Source: Christensenella hongkongensis (GTDB lineage Bacteria; Bacillota; Clostridia; Christensenellales; Christensenellaceae). From it: a stretch of 64,000 nt of DNA. Below the pieces are notes generated by a model. The model searched no databases and was not told the origin of the DNA. It saw only the letters and a program-made list of their open reading frames with translations. Both the position numbers and the translations under genes were made by a program. Of this stretch, positions 51,523-62,287 are shown piece by piece. The stretch's first letter is position 1; each line of letters begins with the position of its first letter. Where the stretch lies: the NCBI RefSeq assembly GCF_000981035.1, contig NZ_LAYJ01000076.1, positions 1 to 64,000 on the forward strand, given 5' to 3'.

Positions 51523-51705
51523 TTAGTTTACATATTTCCTGCTGCCGTCCAAATATCTTAAATATGCGTTCCCGCATTCATCCGCACAGGCGACAGGTAT
51601 TCCGCGTGCAATCCTTTTCAAAACAGCGCTTCTCTCATCCATCTCGTTTTGTCTGTCTGCGCCGTCCTCGCCTGATTTCAATTTAAATTTCATCTGTTCC
51701 ACCAT
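51523..51705 (-). CDS. Small hypothetical protein, 60 aa
   Basis: I recognise no family. The 60-residue protein is charged and soluble, with a C-terminal part reading ACADECGNAYLRYLDGSRKY. It is supported as a gene by a strong GGGGAGG ribosome-binding site 8 nt before the ATG and by its own terminator at 51457-51493. It lies downstream of the hybrid-kinase operon (stop at 51790) but upstream in sequence from nothing else on its strand, so it may be cotranscribed with that operon. Confidence 0.6.
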   Translation of the reverse strand: MVEQMKFKLKSGEDGADRQNEMDERSAVLKRIARGIPVACADECGNAYLRYLDGSRKYVN

Positions 51706-51789
51706 CGCTATCGCCTCCCCGGAGTCATCATTATACTACTCTTGACTCAAAGCTGCAATCATATTTTTTCAAATATTGACCATGCCGCC

Positions 51790-54700
51790 TTATTTGCTTT
51801 TATTCCCGTCAATCGCCTCACATAATGTTGCATGCAACAGTTTTACATCGATTGGTTTTGCGATATGTGCCGTCATACCTGCGTCAACGGATTCCTGCAC
51901 ATCCTCGGCAAAAGCGTTTGCAGTCATCGCTATGATTGGTATTGTGCCCGCGTCATTACGCTGCATCCTTCGTATCGTCCGGGTTGCTTCATAGCCGTTC
52001 ATTTCCGGCATACGGATATCCATCAAAATAGCGTCATAGGTTCCCGGCTGCGCTTTGCCGAATTCCTCTACCGCCTGCAGGCCGTTCGCCTTTGCCACTG
52101 CTTCTGCCCCAAACATCCTGAGTATCCCGCATACAATTTCCGTATTGAGTTTATTGTCCTCCGCAATAAGGAAGCGCCGTCCCGCCAGGCTTTCTTCCGC
52201 TCGTGCCGAGGCACTTAACGTTTCTTTTTTATCTTCTGCTCCGCACCCCTTTTGAGCCTCCTCAAATTCCAGCTCCACACAGAAAGAAGAACCTTCCCCA
52301 ATCCGGCTTTCAACAGAAATCGTTCCACCCATGAGCTCCACCAGCCCTTTTGTAATACTGAGTCCAAGGCCTGTCCCCTCAATCTCCTCCACCTTGTCTC
52401 CGCGTGTAAAGGGATCAAATATATGCAGAAGCGTTTCCTCTTCCATGCCAATCCCTGTGTCGCTGACCGTGAACCTGTAACGAAATCTTTTTTTATCAGG
52501 ATCGAACCCTGCTTCCTCCGCCAGAAAATCGATCCGCCCTCCCTCCGGCGTGAATTTAACGGCATTGCTCAGTATATTGATCAATATTTGATTGATACGC
52601 AAAGCGTCTCCGCAAAAATACTTGTGCTCGATGCCTTCCGCGTGGATATCAAGCCTTATCCCCGCCTGCTCCGCCTGCGGGCCTATCATACCGGAAATCT
52701 GCTCCAATAATTCCGGAAGCACGATCGCCGTTTTGTTCAATGTGATTTGCGAACGCTCTATCTTGCTCATGTCCAGAATATCATTGATGAGGCTCAGCAG
52801 ATGGTTGGATGAAACCGATATTTTTTTCAGGCAATCCGCAACCTTTTCCTTATCGTCAAGATGCGCTGTCGCAAGCGTCGTCATTCCCATGATCGCATTC
52901 ATTGGCGTACGGATATCATGGCTCATGGCAGAAAGAAAATCACTCTTTGCGCGGTTTGCTTTTTTAGCGAGCACCAGAGCTTTTTCCAGAGCATCCTTTG
53001 TTTCCCGCTCCGTAGCCAGCATATCGGTTACATCCGCCCGTACTATGCACACCGTCCTGTGGTTCTCGTCTCCCCACAGTACGTTAACCTGCTTATACCG
53101 AAGATCTCCGTCCTTACAGTATGGAAATACAAAGTCATATCCCGCCGGCCTTTCTTCCAGCCGGCTAAGCATCGTTTCCAAACTGAATTGCTTCTTTACT
53201 TCGTCTTTTTCTTCCTCCAGCCCATAATACTCTGAAAAGCTTTCAACCGAAACATCAAAATCCTCAGCCGAAAAAGGCGCCAGGTTTTCCAGAACCGTCT
53301 GTCTGGTATAAATTGTCAGATTACCGCCGTTTCTGTCGATGAATGCCGCAAGCTCAAAGGTATAGGCAATCATATTAAGCAACCCCTGCTGCTCCCTGAC
53401 AGAATCTGTAATATCCGAGCGCATGAGGCAAATACGGCCAAGCCGGAGATCAACCGCCGAGACCGTCATATTTTTGGTAAGGATATCCCCTTTCTCACTT
53501 ACAATAGAATACGGAAAGGAGTATGTGCCCTCTTTTTCGAGACGGGCAAGCATATATTCCTCACTCAGCATTTGCTCTGCGCGTTTTTTATCTTTTGAAA
53601 TCACCTGTTCCTTGAGCATATGCTCAATCTTTTCAGAATGCCTTCCGCTCTTCTCCGGAAGGTCCGTAGCATCTTTGCCGCTGTTAAGAATCGTATACCG
53701 GTCCTCCGCCAAATCAACATCCACAACCAGATCGCAGCTGGCAACGGATAGCTGGTGCAGGATTCTATCGGTAATCGTCTGCTCCGTAATATCCGTTACT
53801 GTCAAAATACCCGTAATGTCGCCGGTATCAGGCGTCTCAACGAGATTCATCTCAAAGCGGATATAACGTCCGCGGGTTTCCTTCGGCAGCTTCACAAAGC
53901 AGTTCAAAACCTGCTCCGTATCACCCCGTTCAAACGCAGCCAGCGCCGGCGCATTCAGATATTTGCTTAAAAACATCTGCCGCTCTTCTTCCTCGACGAT
54001 AAGGCTTGCAATCCCCTTGAAAAAATCCTCCCGGACCATCCCAAAGGTTTCCAGTAAATCGGAGCCTGTATGGTCAATAATCTCGTATATCCTGTTTTCT
54101 GTGATATTACAATGCCCAATCACCACCGCGTTAGCCCCCGGCGTACGGTAGTGCTGGACAATCAATTCGTTGTATTTCTGCCGGATACGTTCCTGCTCCT
54201 GCAGCTCTTTTGTCATATCGTGGTATACGGCGTAAAACTTGCGCTCCCCATCCCTGCTTTCAATCATCGTCAAAGTATTCTTAACCCATATGTAGCCTTC
54301 GTCGCCTCTTTTCAGCCGATATGTAATCTGGTACTGATTTTCTCCGCTTGCAATATACTCAGCGATTTTCGACGCAACGGTTTCCTTATCGTCCGGATGC
54401 ACGCCGTCCATTGCGTTTCCTTCATATAACCGCCATGCTTCATCGATTGTCATATGCGTCATAGCGGCAAATCCGTCAGATAAATATTCCGGTGTCATCT
54501 TACCGTCTTCTTCAAAACGGACAACTGCAATCCCGCTTGGAAGATGCTTTACAATCGTTTGGAAATATTGCTCCAGACGTTCCTTTTCCCTTCGGGTATT
54601 CACCTCTTCCGTAATATCCCTGATATACTTGATGTATGCCGGAACTCCATCCCAGACAGTTTCCCTGAACCGCGTAGCATAGAACTGATTGGTGCCGGGA

Positions 54701-55323
54701 ATACTCATTTCATGTTCTTTGCCGTCAGGCTGGTGATCCTTCAAAGTGCAAAATGAACACGGCGCGTCTTTGCCGTGCAGTACAGCATAACATTTTTCTC
54801 CCTTCCGGATGTTCCCCACCCGAGACATGTTTCTGGATTCATTGACATAAAGTAAATTGTAATTCTCTTTTCCAATCACATAAATCCCATCTGCAGAATC
54901 ATTTGCAATTTCCCTGAATAACCTCGCTTCTTCCGGTATTTTTAACGACTCGTTTTCTTTTTCGCCGTCCGGTACAGCAAACATATATTCAATGCGCGCA
55001 GGCTTTCCGTTCCAGTCGATCAGCTTTCCGTTGAGACGAAAAGTTTGCTTCCCGCCGCAAAATAAAAAATCGCAGGTTGCAGATTTTTTATCGGTCATTT
55101 GCCCGGCATTACAAAAACCGCATGGCTTGTCATAGCCTGCCACATTGTAACAAAAACAATCGTCTTCCTCCCTGTTTTTCAGGAAAACTTCTTTTGCCAG
55201 CCTGTTTGCATACAGAAGCTTCCCGCCGTCCGCCTCACTGATAAAAACCGCAACCGGCGCACCATCCAGCATATCTGTGATTTGCTCCGCGCAAAACGCA
55301 CGAAGTCTATCGCCCTGTGTCAT
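51790..55323 (-). CDS. Multi-PAS hybrid histidine kinase with receiver domain
   Basis: 1177 residues, no membrane span. Several PAS domains (about 15-115, 130-245, 250-375, and diverged ones to about 780) are followed by HisKA with SAMSHDIRTPMNAIMG, HATPase_c (about 870-1015, FTVSDTGIGM, GTGLGLSITKGL) and a receiver (about 1050-1170, ILMDIRMPEMNG). The first two PAS domains each carry a Cys cluster (CFCYNVAGYDKPCGFC and CYAVLHGKDAPCSFC), suggesting a bound metal or redox switch. The gene overlaps the HPt gene by 4 bp (ATGA). Confidence 0.93.
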   Translation of the reverse strand: MTQGDRLRAFCAEQITDMLDGAPVAVFISEADGGKLLYANRLAKEVFLKNREEDDCFCYNVAGYDKPCGFCNAGQMTDKKSATCDFLFCGGKQTFRLNGKLIDWNGKPARIEYMFAVPDGEKENESLKIPEEARLFREIANDSADGIYVIGKENYNLLYVNESRNMSRVGNIRKGEKCYAVLHGKDAPCSFCTLKDHQPDGKEHEMSIPGTNQFYATRFRETVWDGVPAYIKYIRDITEEVNTRREKERLEQYFQTIVKHLPSGIAVVRFEEDGKMTPEYLSDGFAAMTHMTIDEAWRLYEGNAMDGVHPDDKETVASKIAEYIASGENQYQITYRLKRGDEGYIWVKNTLTMIESRDGERKFYAVYHDMTKELQEQERIRQKYNELIVQHYRTPGANAVVIGHCNITENRIYEIIDHTGSDLLETFGMVREDFFKGIASLIVEEEERQMFLSKYLNAPALAAFERGDTEQVLNCFVKLPKETRGRYIRFEMNLVETPDTGDITGILTVTDITEQTITDRILHQLSVASCDLVVDVDLAEDRYTILNSGKDATDLPEKSGRHSEKIEHMLKEQVISKDKKRAEQMLSEEYMLARLEKEGTYSFPYSIVSEKGDILTKNMTVSAVDLRLGRICLMRSDITDSVREQQGLLNMIAYTFELAAFIDRNGGNLTIYTRQTVLENLAPFSAEDFDVSVESFSEYYGLEEEKDEVKKQFSLETMLSRLEERPAGYDFVFPYCKDGDLRYKQVNVLWGDENHRTVCIVRADVTDMLATERETKDALEKALVLAKKANRAKSDFLSAMSHDIRTPMNAIMGMTTLATAHLDDKEKVADCLKKISVSSNHLLSLINDILDMSKIERSQITLNKTAIVLPELLEQISGMIGPQAEQAGIRLDIHAEGIEHKYFCGDALRINQILINILSNAVKFTPEGGRIDFLAEEAGFDPDKKRFRYRFTVSDTGIGMEEETLLHIFDPFTRGDKVEEIEGTGLGLSITKGLVELMGGTISVESRIGEGSSFCVELEFEEAQKGCGAEDKKETLSASARAEESLAGRRFLIAEDNKLNTEIVCGILRMFGAEAVAKANGLQAVEEFGKAQPGTYDAILMDIRMPEMNGYEATRTIRRMQRNDAGTIPIIAMTANAFAEDVQESVDAGMTAHIAKPIDVKLLHATLCEAIDGNKSK

Positions 55324-55691
55324 ATCCGCTCCCCTTTTTTCAAAGACTGCCGAAGCTTATCCACTTCATGAAATTCCGTTTTGACCGATTCATACAATAC
55401 GTCGTAATCATTACGCTGTTCCCGCCTGCGAAGCGGATCAACCATATCACAAACCGCCTCATAAAGACGCTTTAACCCCATATTCCCCGCCACGCCCTTG
55501 AGCGTGTGCGCCGCTTCAAAAGCCATATCAAGATTTCCGGATTCAATCGCTTCACCCAAATTGGCAAGGTTGTCGTCGTCAAACAACATATCGAGAAATT
55601 CCCGGTATGTCTCCTCGCTCCCCATAAAACGTTCCATCGTGGTCTCATAATCTGCGCCATAGGCTTCAAATATTTCTTTGAAAGTTTGCAT
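55320..55691 (-). CDS. HPt phosphotransfer protein
   Basis: 123 residues, all helical. Phospho-His H62 in AAHTLKGVAGNMGLKRL is the standard HPt motif. It lies between two hybrid kinases: 4 bp after the upstream kinase stop and overlapping the downstream one. It probably carries phosphate between their receiver domains and a terminal regulator. ATG 55691 is chosen because an earlier in-frame ATG (55724) would lie inside the kinase gene; GAGG is present upstream. Confidence 0.9.
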   Translation of the reverse strand: MQTFKEIFEAYGADYETTMERFMGSEETYREFLDMLFDDDNLANLGEAIESGNLDMAFEAAHTLKGVAGNMGLKRLYEAVCDMVDPLRRREQRNDYDVLYESVKTEFHEVDKLRQSLKKGERI

Positions 55692-55695
55692 CGTC

Positions 55696-58600
55696 TCAGG
55701 CCTCGTTTTCAAATATAAAATCATAAAGTGTCTGGTACATCCTTTTGGGATCGATTGGCTTTGTCAGGTGGGCGTTCATTCCTGCGGCTTTGCTCTTCTC
55801 AATGTCGTCGTCAAACGCATTTGCCGTCATTGCAATAATAGGGATTGTCCTAGCATCGTCATTGCTCAGATGCCGGATATTGGCAGCAGCGGTCAGGCCG
55901 TCCATCACCGGCATTCGGATATCCATCAAAATCCCATCGTAATATCCGTTTGCAGATTTTCCAAAAATTTCCATCGCGCGCAGGCCGTTTTCCGCAGTGT
56001 CCACTGTAAAGCCTTTTCCTTCCAGAAGCTTTTTTGCCACTTCCGTATTCATAAAGTTATCTTCCACCAACAGCAACCGCTTTCCTGTAAAGTCATAATC
56101 GATTTCTTCTGCTTTTTTTATTTGTTCTTCTTTTTCTCCCAGCGCTTTTGTCAGCGCCGAGATAATCGACGTTTTAAACATCGGCTTACTCATCAGAAGG
56201 TTGACTCCCGCAAGCTTCGCCTCATGCTCGATTGCCGCCCAGTCATATGCCGTCATAATAATAATGGTAACCTCCGGTCCCACAATACTACGGATTCTCC
56301 GGGCTGTTTCAATTCCGTCCATTTCCGGCATCTTCCAGTCAATCAGTATCATATCAAAATATTTGCCCTCTGCAAACATTTTTTGTACCAGGCCAACGGC
56401 TTTATGCCCGCTGTCAACCCATTCGGCCTTAATCCCTATCTCATGAAGCGTGACGACTGCGCTTTCACAAATCGCCACATCGTCGTCCACTACCAGCGTT
56501 TTCAAATGCGTAAAATTATAATTTTGCTTTCTTTGGTTATGGCGCAGCTGTGCCTCTTTTGTAATGCCAAGCTTTACGTCCACGGTAAATTCCGTTCCGA
56601 TTCCCTTGATGGAACGCGCCGAAATTTTACCATCCATCAAATCAACGATGTTTTTAGAAATCGCAAGCCCAAGGCCCGTTCCTCCAAACACAGCCGTCGC
56701 ACCGTCCGATTCCTGTGAAAACGGCTCAAAAATATGAGGCAGGAAATCTTCGCTCATCCCCACGCCCGTATCGTTTATAATAAAACGCAAGGAAGCGTCT
56801 TTTTTGTTCTTATTGCGCTGCTCCGCAGAGAAGGTGACCTTTCCGCCTTCGCCCGTAAATTTGATTGCGTTGCTCAGGATATTGATAAGCACCTGCTGCA
56901 GCTTCATTGCATCTCCGATATAACAATCATCCAGCATCGGATCGACAATACATTCAAATTCCACATCCTTTGCCGCCGCCTGTCCAAAGCAGATCGAATT
57001 AATGCCGTTAAGGAATTCTTCGGTCGGAATTTCTTCATTTTTCAGTAGCATCTTTCCACTTTCAATCCGGCTCATATCAAGAATGTCATTGATAAGCGAC
57101 AGCAGGAACCTTGAAGAAATCCCAATTTTTGAAATACAATCCTGCACCTGGGCGTCATCCCCAATCGATTGTGCGGCAATCGCGCTCATACCAATGATGG
57201 CGTTCATGGGCGTACGGATTTCGTGGCTCATGCGTGAAAGAAAATCCGATTTGGCTGCGTTGGCCTGTTCCGCGGCAATCAGCGCCGCAGCCAGTTCATC
57301 CTTCTGCCGTTGTTCCTTGTGTACCACATCAGTCACATCGTTCCTTGCCAGGCACACCCGCTTCAGTTCTTTGCTGATATAAAAAAGCTGATACCGCTTT
57401 ACCCTCAATTCGTCTTTCGTATTTTTCATTTCCACAATAAAGGAATAAGTGTCATCGTCAGCTAACCGCTTTTGCATATAATCAAAATCCAGCTTATGTA
57501 AGTATTCGTTTCTGGCCTTATCGTCCATAAACCGGTCTGCGACAATACGTATTTCTTTTTGGAATATTCCCGGGTTTGGCACCGTATCCTTACACCTTTC
57601 GTCACATGAAACCGGGCGATGGGTTTGTTGCAGGATATCGATCTCCGTGATGATATCATAGTCCAGCTCCACAATCCGGTCCAAAAGCTGCTCCTGCAAT
57701 TTTTGCTCTGTAATATCCAACGTATAGAAAAAAACGATGATATCGCCGGTTTCCGGATTCAGGCAGGAGCGCAGGCTGGTACTGCCCCAGAAGGTGCTGC
57801 CGTCATTGCGCCTTCTCAAAAACTCAAAATGATAATCAACATTTCCCATCGCATAATCTGCCAGCACCTTTTTCCTGTCCATAACGCTGCGGATTTCTTC
57901 CCCATATTCCGCATAAACGGCCGATGCCGCAAGGTTATCCACCGTTTTGTCAAAAGAATCCCCTACGCGCGCAACAGCAACGTTAGACGTACTCACATAA
58001 TTTTCCATCCTGTTTTGCGTTACATTGATACGTCCCTGTATGGTCCCGTCGGCCGGAGCCAGTTCCGCGAAATAAGCCAGTTCCTTTTCGTAGAGGTCTT
58101 TTTCCCTCTCCTGCAACTGCTTTTCATCCGTAATATCCACAAAAACGCAGTAGAAATATTGCTCTTTACCTTTTTCCGTAAACAACTGCGCCTTAATTGA
58201 AACCCATTTGACGGTCCCGTCCTTGCAGATCAGCCTGTTTTCGTTTTGAATGGTGTTGCCATGTTCCAGCTGTGCGTTTAGCTTGCCGGGCATTTCAGCC
58301 ATGTCCTGCGGACAGATCACAGCGGACATCTTGTTTCCCATTGCTGCAAATTCATCACGGGTATAGCCCAAAAATTCGAACAAACCATCGTTCGCGTCAA
58401 TGACAGAAAAATGTTCGTCAAACCGGCAACGGAATACCGCGCCGGGAATGTTGTTATAAAGATTCAGCACCTCTTCGCGCGCAAGTTTTTGATCGGTTAT
58501 ATCAATGCAGACCGATATAATTGCATGCCTGCCATCCTCTGCCACGACCTGCCTGCCCGTATCGTGCACCCAGATGTAAGAACCGTCTTTTTTCTTCATC

Positions 58601-59286
58601 CGGTATTCCACGATATATTCCCCGCCCGCTTTCATCTGGCATGCAACGGAAGCGTCCACCAGGCTCCTGTCGTCAGGGTGCATACAATTTGAAACCATTC
58701 CGTCAATATCTGCAACAAATTCCGCTTCGTCATCATAGCCCAAATATTCGAGCATCTGGCGGTTGATAAAATAGAACGGAAACCCATCTTCAATATATCC
58801 ACCCATCATTCCGCCGGGCAGGGAGTCGTAAAGCAGCTCCTGCCGCTGCCGCGCAATGTTCTCCATTACAAGCGTTTGCGGGTAATGCTCACTCCCCTTC
58901 TGGCTGCTGCTTGGTTCCGCAAAATGAAGGTTTCGAATCAGCCAGTCGTCATTTTTTTCCTGAACCATCGTAAAAAAACCACGCAGGTGCCATGCGTAAA
59001 GAGTATTTTTTAATATCATCTCAATCGATATATAGCAAATACGATCAGAAATTTTCTGCTCACGGACAAACGAAAATTTACAGGCAAACGGCTCCGAAAT
59101 CTCACGGATGTCGTTGCCTATATATTCGATCATCTCATCCCTTCCCCAGGCAAATTCGTTTTCGCCGGTGCCTACAAAATTAATACCGTCAGATAAAAAT
59201 CCGACGGCTGCTTCTGCATCCCTCCGTTCAAACCAACTGCCGCAGAATTCGCGCACAACCTCTCTTGCCGTCCCCGTCTTCTCCAT
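55696..59286 (-). CDS. Hybrid histidine kinase with NTF2-like and PAS domains and two receivers
   Basis: 1196 residues, soluble. The N-terminal 130 residues form an NTF2/SnoaL-like domain (REFCGSWFERRDAEAAVGFL, WGRDEMIEYIG, WLIRNLHFAEP). Several PAS domains (about 150-680) follow, then HisKA (SRMSHEIRTPMNAIIG), HATPase_c (INDTGVGM, GTGLGLAISKNI) and two receivers (ILIDWKMPEMDG and ILMDIRMPVMDG). I use ATG 59286: the frame also opens at 59391, but that would overlap the upstream gene by 100 bp. It is 4 bp after the upstream EAL/GGDEF gene. Confidence 0.92.
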   Translation of the reverse strand: MEKTGTAREVVREFCGSWFERRDAEAAVGFLSDGINFVGTGENEFAWGRDEMIEYIGNDIREISEPFACKFSFVREQKISDRICYISIEMILKNTLYAWHLRGFFTMVQEKNDDWLIRNLHFAEPSSSQKGSEHYPQTLVMENIARQRQELLYDSLPGGMMGGYIEDGFPFYFINRQMLEYLGYDDEAEFVADIDGMVSNCMHPDDRSLVDASVACQMKAGGEYIVEYRMKKKDGSYIWVHDTGRQVVAEDGRHAIISVCIDITDQKLAREEVLNLYNNIPGAVFRCRFDEHFSVIDANDGLFEFLGYTRDEFAAMGNKMSAVICPQDMAEMPGKLNAQLEHGNTIQNENRLICKDGTVKWVSIKAQLFTEKGKEQYFYCVFVDITDEKQLQEREKDLYEKELAYFAELAPADGTIQGRINVTQNRMENYVSTSNVAVARVGDSFDKTVDNLAASAVYAEYGEEIRSVMDRKKVLADYAMGNVDYHFEFLRRRNDGSTFWGSTSLRSCLNPETGDIIVFFYTLDITEQKLQEQLLDRIVELDYDIITEIDILQQTHRPVSCDERCKDTVPNPGIFQKEIRIVADRFMDDKARNEYLHKLDFDYMQKRLADDDTYSFIVEMKNTKDELRVKRYQLFYISKELKRVCLARNDVTDVVHKEQRQKDELAAALIAAEQANAAKSDFLSRMSHEIRTPMNAIIGMSAIAAQSIGDDAQVQDCISKIGISSRFLLSLINDILDMSRIESGKMLLKNEEIPTEEFLNGINSICFGQAAAKDVEFECIVDPMLDDCYIGDAMKLQQVLINILSNAIKFTGEGGKVTFSAEQRNKNKKDASLRFIINDTGVGMSEDFLPHIFEPFSQESDGATAVFGGTGLGLAISKNIVDLMDGKISARSIKGIGTEFTVDVKLGITKEAQLRHNQRKQNYNFTHLKTLVVDDDVAICESAVVTLHEIGIKAEWVDSGHKAVGLVQKMFAEGKYFDMILIDWKMPEMDGIETARRIRSIVGPEVTIIIMTAYDWAAIEHEAKLAGVNLLMSKPMFKTSIISALTKALGEKEEQIKKAEEIDYDFTGKRLLLVEDNFMNTEVAKKLLEGKGFTVDTAENGLRAMEIFGKSANGYYDGILMDIRMPVMDGLTAAANIRHLSNDDARTIPIIAMTANAFDDDIEKSKAAGMNAHLTKPIDPKRMYQTLYDFIFENEA

Positions 59287-59290
59287 CCGC

Positions 59291-61894
59291 TTATCCTTCC
59301 CACAGGCAACAATCACCTTTATAACCGCTCTTCGCACGATACAAAGCCTGGTCTGCCCCGTCAATGATTTCTTCCATCGAATCTCCCGCATTCCAAATGG
59401 CTATCCCTGCCGTACAGGATGCCGGAATGCCTTTTACAAAACAGTTATCCTGAAAGGTCCGGCAAATCTCCCGGCCTTTTTTCAGCATATCCTGTTCCGA
59501 TTTAATCTGTTTCATTACAACAATAAATTCATCCCCGCCATAACGTGCCAAAACATCGTTCTCCCGCGTATGGGATTGCAGGAAGGCGCCAAATTGCTGA
59601 ATAATACGATCCCCTTCCAAATGTCCGTACGTATCGTTAACCTGTTTTAAATGATCCAGGTCAAACAGATAAACCGCCAAAGGCGTCTTCTCTTTTTTCA
59701 TGGAATTAATTGCAAAATCCATACCCCGCCTGTTCAAGAGTCCCGTTAAATAATCACGGTACGCCTCTTTTTCCAGCACCCCTTCGCGATCCTGCGACGC
59801 CGCTATTTCGATCATGCGCATAATTCGGTTTGAAAGTCCCCTTAAAGAGTGCGGTTTTCCTGCAAAATCATCAGCGCCATAGCTCAGCGCCTTTTCCTCC
59901 AGTTGTTCGTCCTGTGGTCCTGTTGCAATGACAGGAACATCGCAAATCGCTTTTTCCTTTTGCAACGCGCTCAGAACAGAAGCGCCTCCGCAATCCGCAA
60001 GCGTCATGCTCACGACGGCTACCACGATTTTATAACCATATCGCCCTATGTAATCCAATGCGCTTTTGGCATCCGGCGCTTCCAATACTTCAAAATGATC
60101 TTCAAAGTTTTTTCGCACGGCATTGCGGTATTGTTGATCTTCATCCGCAATCAGAAGGAGTTTTTTTCCATATATCCCGGGGCCTGCATCTGCCTTTTCC
60201 TGCACAGCTATCTGCTGCTTTTTGAGCAACGCTTCAAATTCGTTGCATGGCATTGGTTTTGCAAAAAGATATCCCTGGACAAAATCACATCCAATATCTC
60301 TCAGGCGCTCCAGCTGTTCTTTTGTCTCAACGCCTTCCGCCACAACGCTAAGATCCATCCAGCGGGCAAGGCCGATAATAAAGCGTAAAATCCCTTCATT
60401 CACCGGTTTTGCCGTTTCACTTTGTATGAATTTCATATCCAGCTTCAAAATATCAAGCGGCATCTTATTTAGCATATTCAGAGAAGAATAACCGCTTCCA
60501 AAATCGTCCATTTCAATGATAAAGCCAAGCTCGCGAAGGTGCCGCACCGTATTGATGATCTGGTTTGGATCTTCCGTGTAAGCGCTTTCCGTGATTTCCA
60601 GATGAATGCGCGAAGGATGCAATCCATATTTTCGTACGGTTTTCACTAAAAAGTCGGTAAGGTCGGCATTGTAGATATCGGCGCGTGATACGTTTACAGA
60701 AATGGCAAACGGCGGGATCCCCCTGTCCTCCCATTCCCTTAGGATAGAGCAGGTTTTGTCCCACACAAATTGATCCAGCTTTGTTATAAAGCCATTTTTT
60801 TCAAACAATGGAATAAATTCAGCGGGAGATTGAAATCCCCATAGTGGATGATTCCATCGCACCAGTGCCTCCGCGCCCGCCAGTTCTCCGTCCCTTACCC
60901 TGTATTTAGGCTGCAGGTATATTTCGAATTGTTCCTCTTCAAGTGCCGATTCCATAATATCGGCGATCGCCTGTTCGTGAAGCAGCGCGCTGCGAAGCTC
61001 GTCGTCATAAATAGCAAAATATTTTCCATACTGGCCCTTAATACTGCGTGCAGCCAATAGCGCACGGTCACACATCTGTTCCACAGAAATTGTTTCGTCT
61101 TCTATGGGATAGATCCCCCACTTCATTACAATATTTTTTGTGTTCGATAGGGTACATATCTGTGCGCTGGCTTCGATAAACATCTCATCCGCATAGTTTG
61201 ACTGACGCTCCAGCAGGCATGCAAACTGGTCTGCGTTAAACCGTCCGCAAATTCCCCTGTCATCCACAATGCTCGTATAAACGCCCGCAATTACCTTTAA
61301 AAGGCTGTCGCCCGCCTGGGTTCCAAACACATCGTTGATCAGTTTAAAGTTCTCAATATCCGAGCAAATGATGTCATATTTTTTTCCCGGATTCCGAATG
61401 AGTATATCTTTTGCACGTTTATAAAAAAATTCCTTACCGAAAAGCCCCGTGAGCCTGTCAAACTGGAATTGGTTTATCATAGCTGCAGTTTCGCGCAGAT
61501 TAATAATGCTTGCCACCCTGTGGCGAATCACCTGGGGCCTGTATGGCTTAACCACAAAATCGGTCGCGCCGTTTGATAAAGCCGCAACCTCGTCCGTCTC
61601 ACCGTCATTTTGCGTCGTAACAATAACCGGAATGGAAGAATATAAAGGATCAGCCTTCATAATTGAAAGAAACGTATATCCGTCCATGACAGGCATAACG
61701 ATATCAAGCAGGATCAAAGAAATATCTTCATGATGTTTTTTGAGAACCTCCAGTGCCGCCTGTCCGTTTTCCGCTTCCAGCACCTGGTATTCGGATGATA
61801 AAATCCGTTTCAAAATCATCCGGTTCATTTGGTTATCTTCCACAATTAAAATTTTCTTTTGTGAAAACATCGCGCTATCGTTTTTGTCCTGCAT
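59291..61894 (-). CDS. Response regulator with REC-GGDEF*-EAL-REC*-GGDEF architecture
   Basis: 867 residues. Receiver 1 is intact ([14 protein letters not shown]; phospho-Asp in [13 protein letters not shown]). GGDEF 1 is broken ([11 protein letters not shown]). The EAL domain is intact ([36 protein letters not shown]). Receiver 2 has lost its phospho-Asp ([14 protein letters not shown]). GGDEF 2 is intact ([11 protein letters not shown]). The protein can therefore in principle both degrade and make c-di-GMP under control of one functional receiver. Start ATG 61894 has AGGGAAGG upstream; the frame stays open to 61978. It is the first gene of the phosphorelay operon and the probable output. 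Confidence 0.93.
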   Translation of the reverse strand: MQDKNDSAMFSQKKILIVEDNQMNRMILKRILSSEYQVLEAENGQAALEVLKKHHEDISLILLDIVMPVMDGYTFLSIMKADPLYSSIPVIVTTQNDGETDEVAALSNGATDFVVKPYRPQVIRHRVASIINLRETAAMINQFQFDRLTGLFGKEFFYKRAKDILIRNPGKKYDIICSDIENFKLINDVFGTQAGDSLLKVIAGVYTSIVDDRGICGRFNADQFACLLERQSNYADEMFIEASAQICTLSNTKNIVMKWGIYPIEDETISVEQMCDRALLAARSIKGQYGKYFAIYDDELRSALLHEQAIADIMESALEEEQFEIYLQPKYRVRDGELAGAEALVRWNHPLWGFQSPAEFIPLFEKNGFITKLDQFVWDKTCSILREWEDRGIPPFAISVNVSRADIYNADLTDFLVKTVRKYGLHPSRIHLEITESAYTEDPNQIINTVRHLRELGFIIEMDDFGSGYSSLNMLNKMPLDILKLDMKFIQSETAKPVNEGILRFIIGLARWMDLSVVAEGVETKEQLERLRDIGCDFVQGYLFAKPMPCNEFEALLKKQQIAVQEKADAGPGIYGKKLLLIADEDQQYRNAVRKNFEDHFEVLEAPDAKSALDYIGRYGYKIVVAVVSMTLADCGGASVLSALQKEKAICDVPVIATGPQDEQLEEKALSYGADDFAGKPHSLRGLSNRIMRMIEIAASQDREGVLEKEAYRDYLTGLLNRRGMDFAINSMKKEKTPLAVYLFDLDHLKQVNDTYGHLEGDRIIQQFGAFLQSHTRENDVLARYGGDEFIVVMKQIKSEQDMLKKGREICRTFQDNCFVKGIPASCTAGIAIWNAGDSMEEIIDGADQALYRAKSGYKGDCCLWEG

Positions 61895-62126
61895 ATACCT
61901 TCCCTGCCATACAAATTCTATATTTTTACCATCAAGTATTATTTTGCTGTAATAAAATCCCTGAATTCTGTAAATCATCTGTTACATGGCACCTGAAAAG
62001 GAACAGCGGAAATGCCCACATAACTCTGTCCATATATGTTCAATTTTATCATAGGTGCAAATGTTTCGCAATTCTTTTGCCCTTTTATACGCACCATTTT
62101 AATGGGTACAGGCATTTTTCAAATAC

Positions 62127-62151
62127 AAAAAGCCGGATTGTTCCGGCTTTT
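62127..62151. terminator. Bidirectional terminator hairpin
   Basis: AAAAGCCGGA and TCCGGCTTTT with a 4-base loop and T-runs on both strands. It is likely the second stop for the leftward ohr transcript, insulating the phosphorelay operon. Confidence 0.7.
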
Positions 62152-62287
62152 ATTTTACAGACCTCTTTATACTTACGTGATTTTGCTTTTACAGCCCCTT
62201 TTACATGGGCTGCCAAAACACCCGCATGTTTGTAAGGTGAATGCAGTACACATATTTTGTCTTTTTTTCCAAATGGTTTTAGTCAAC

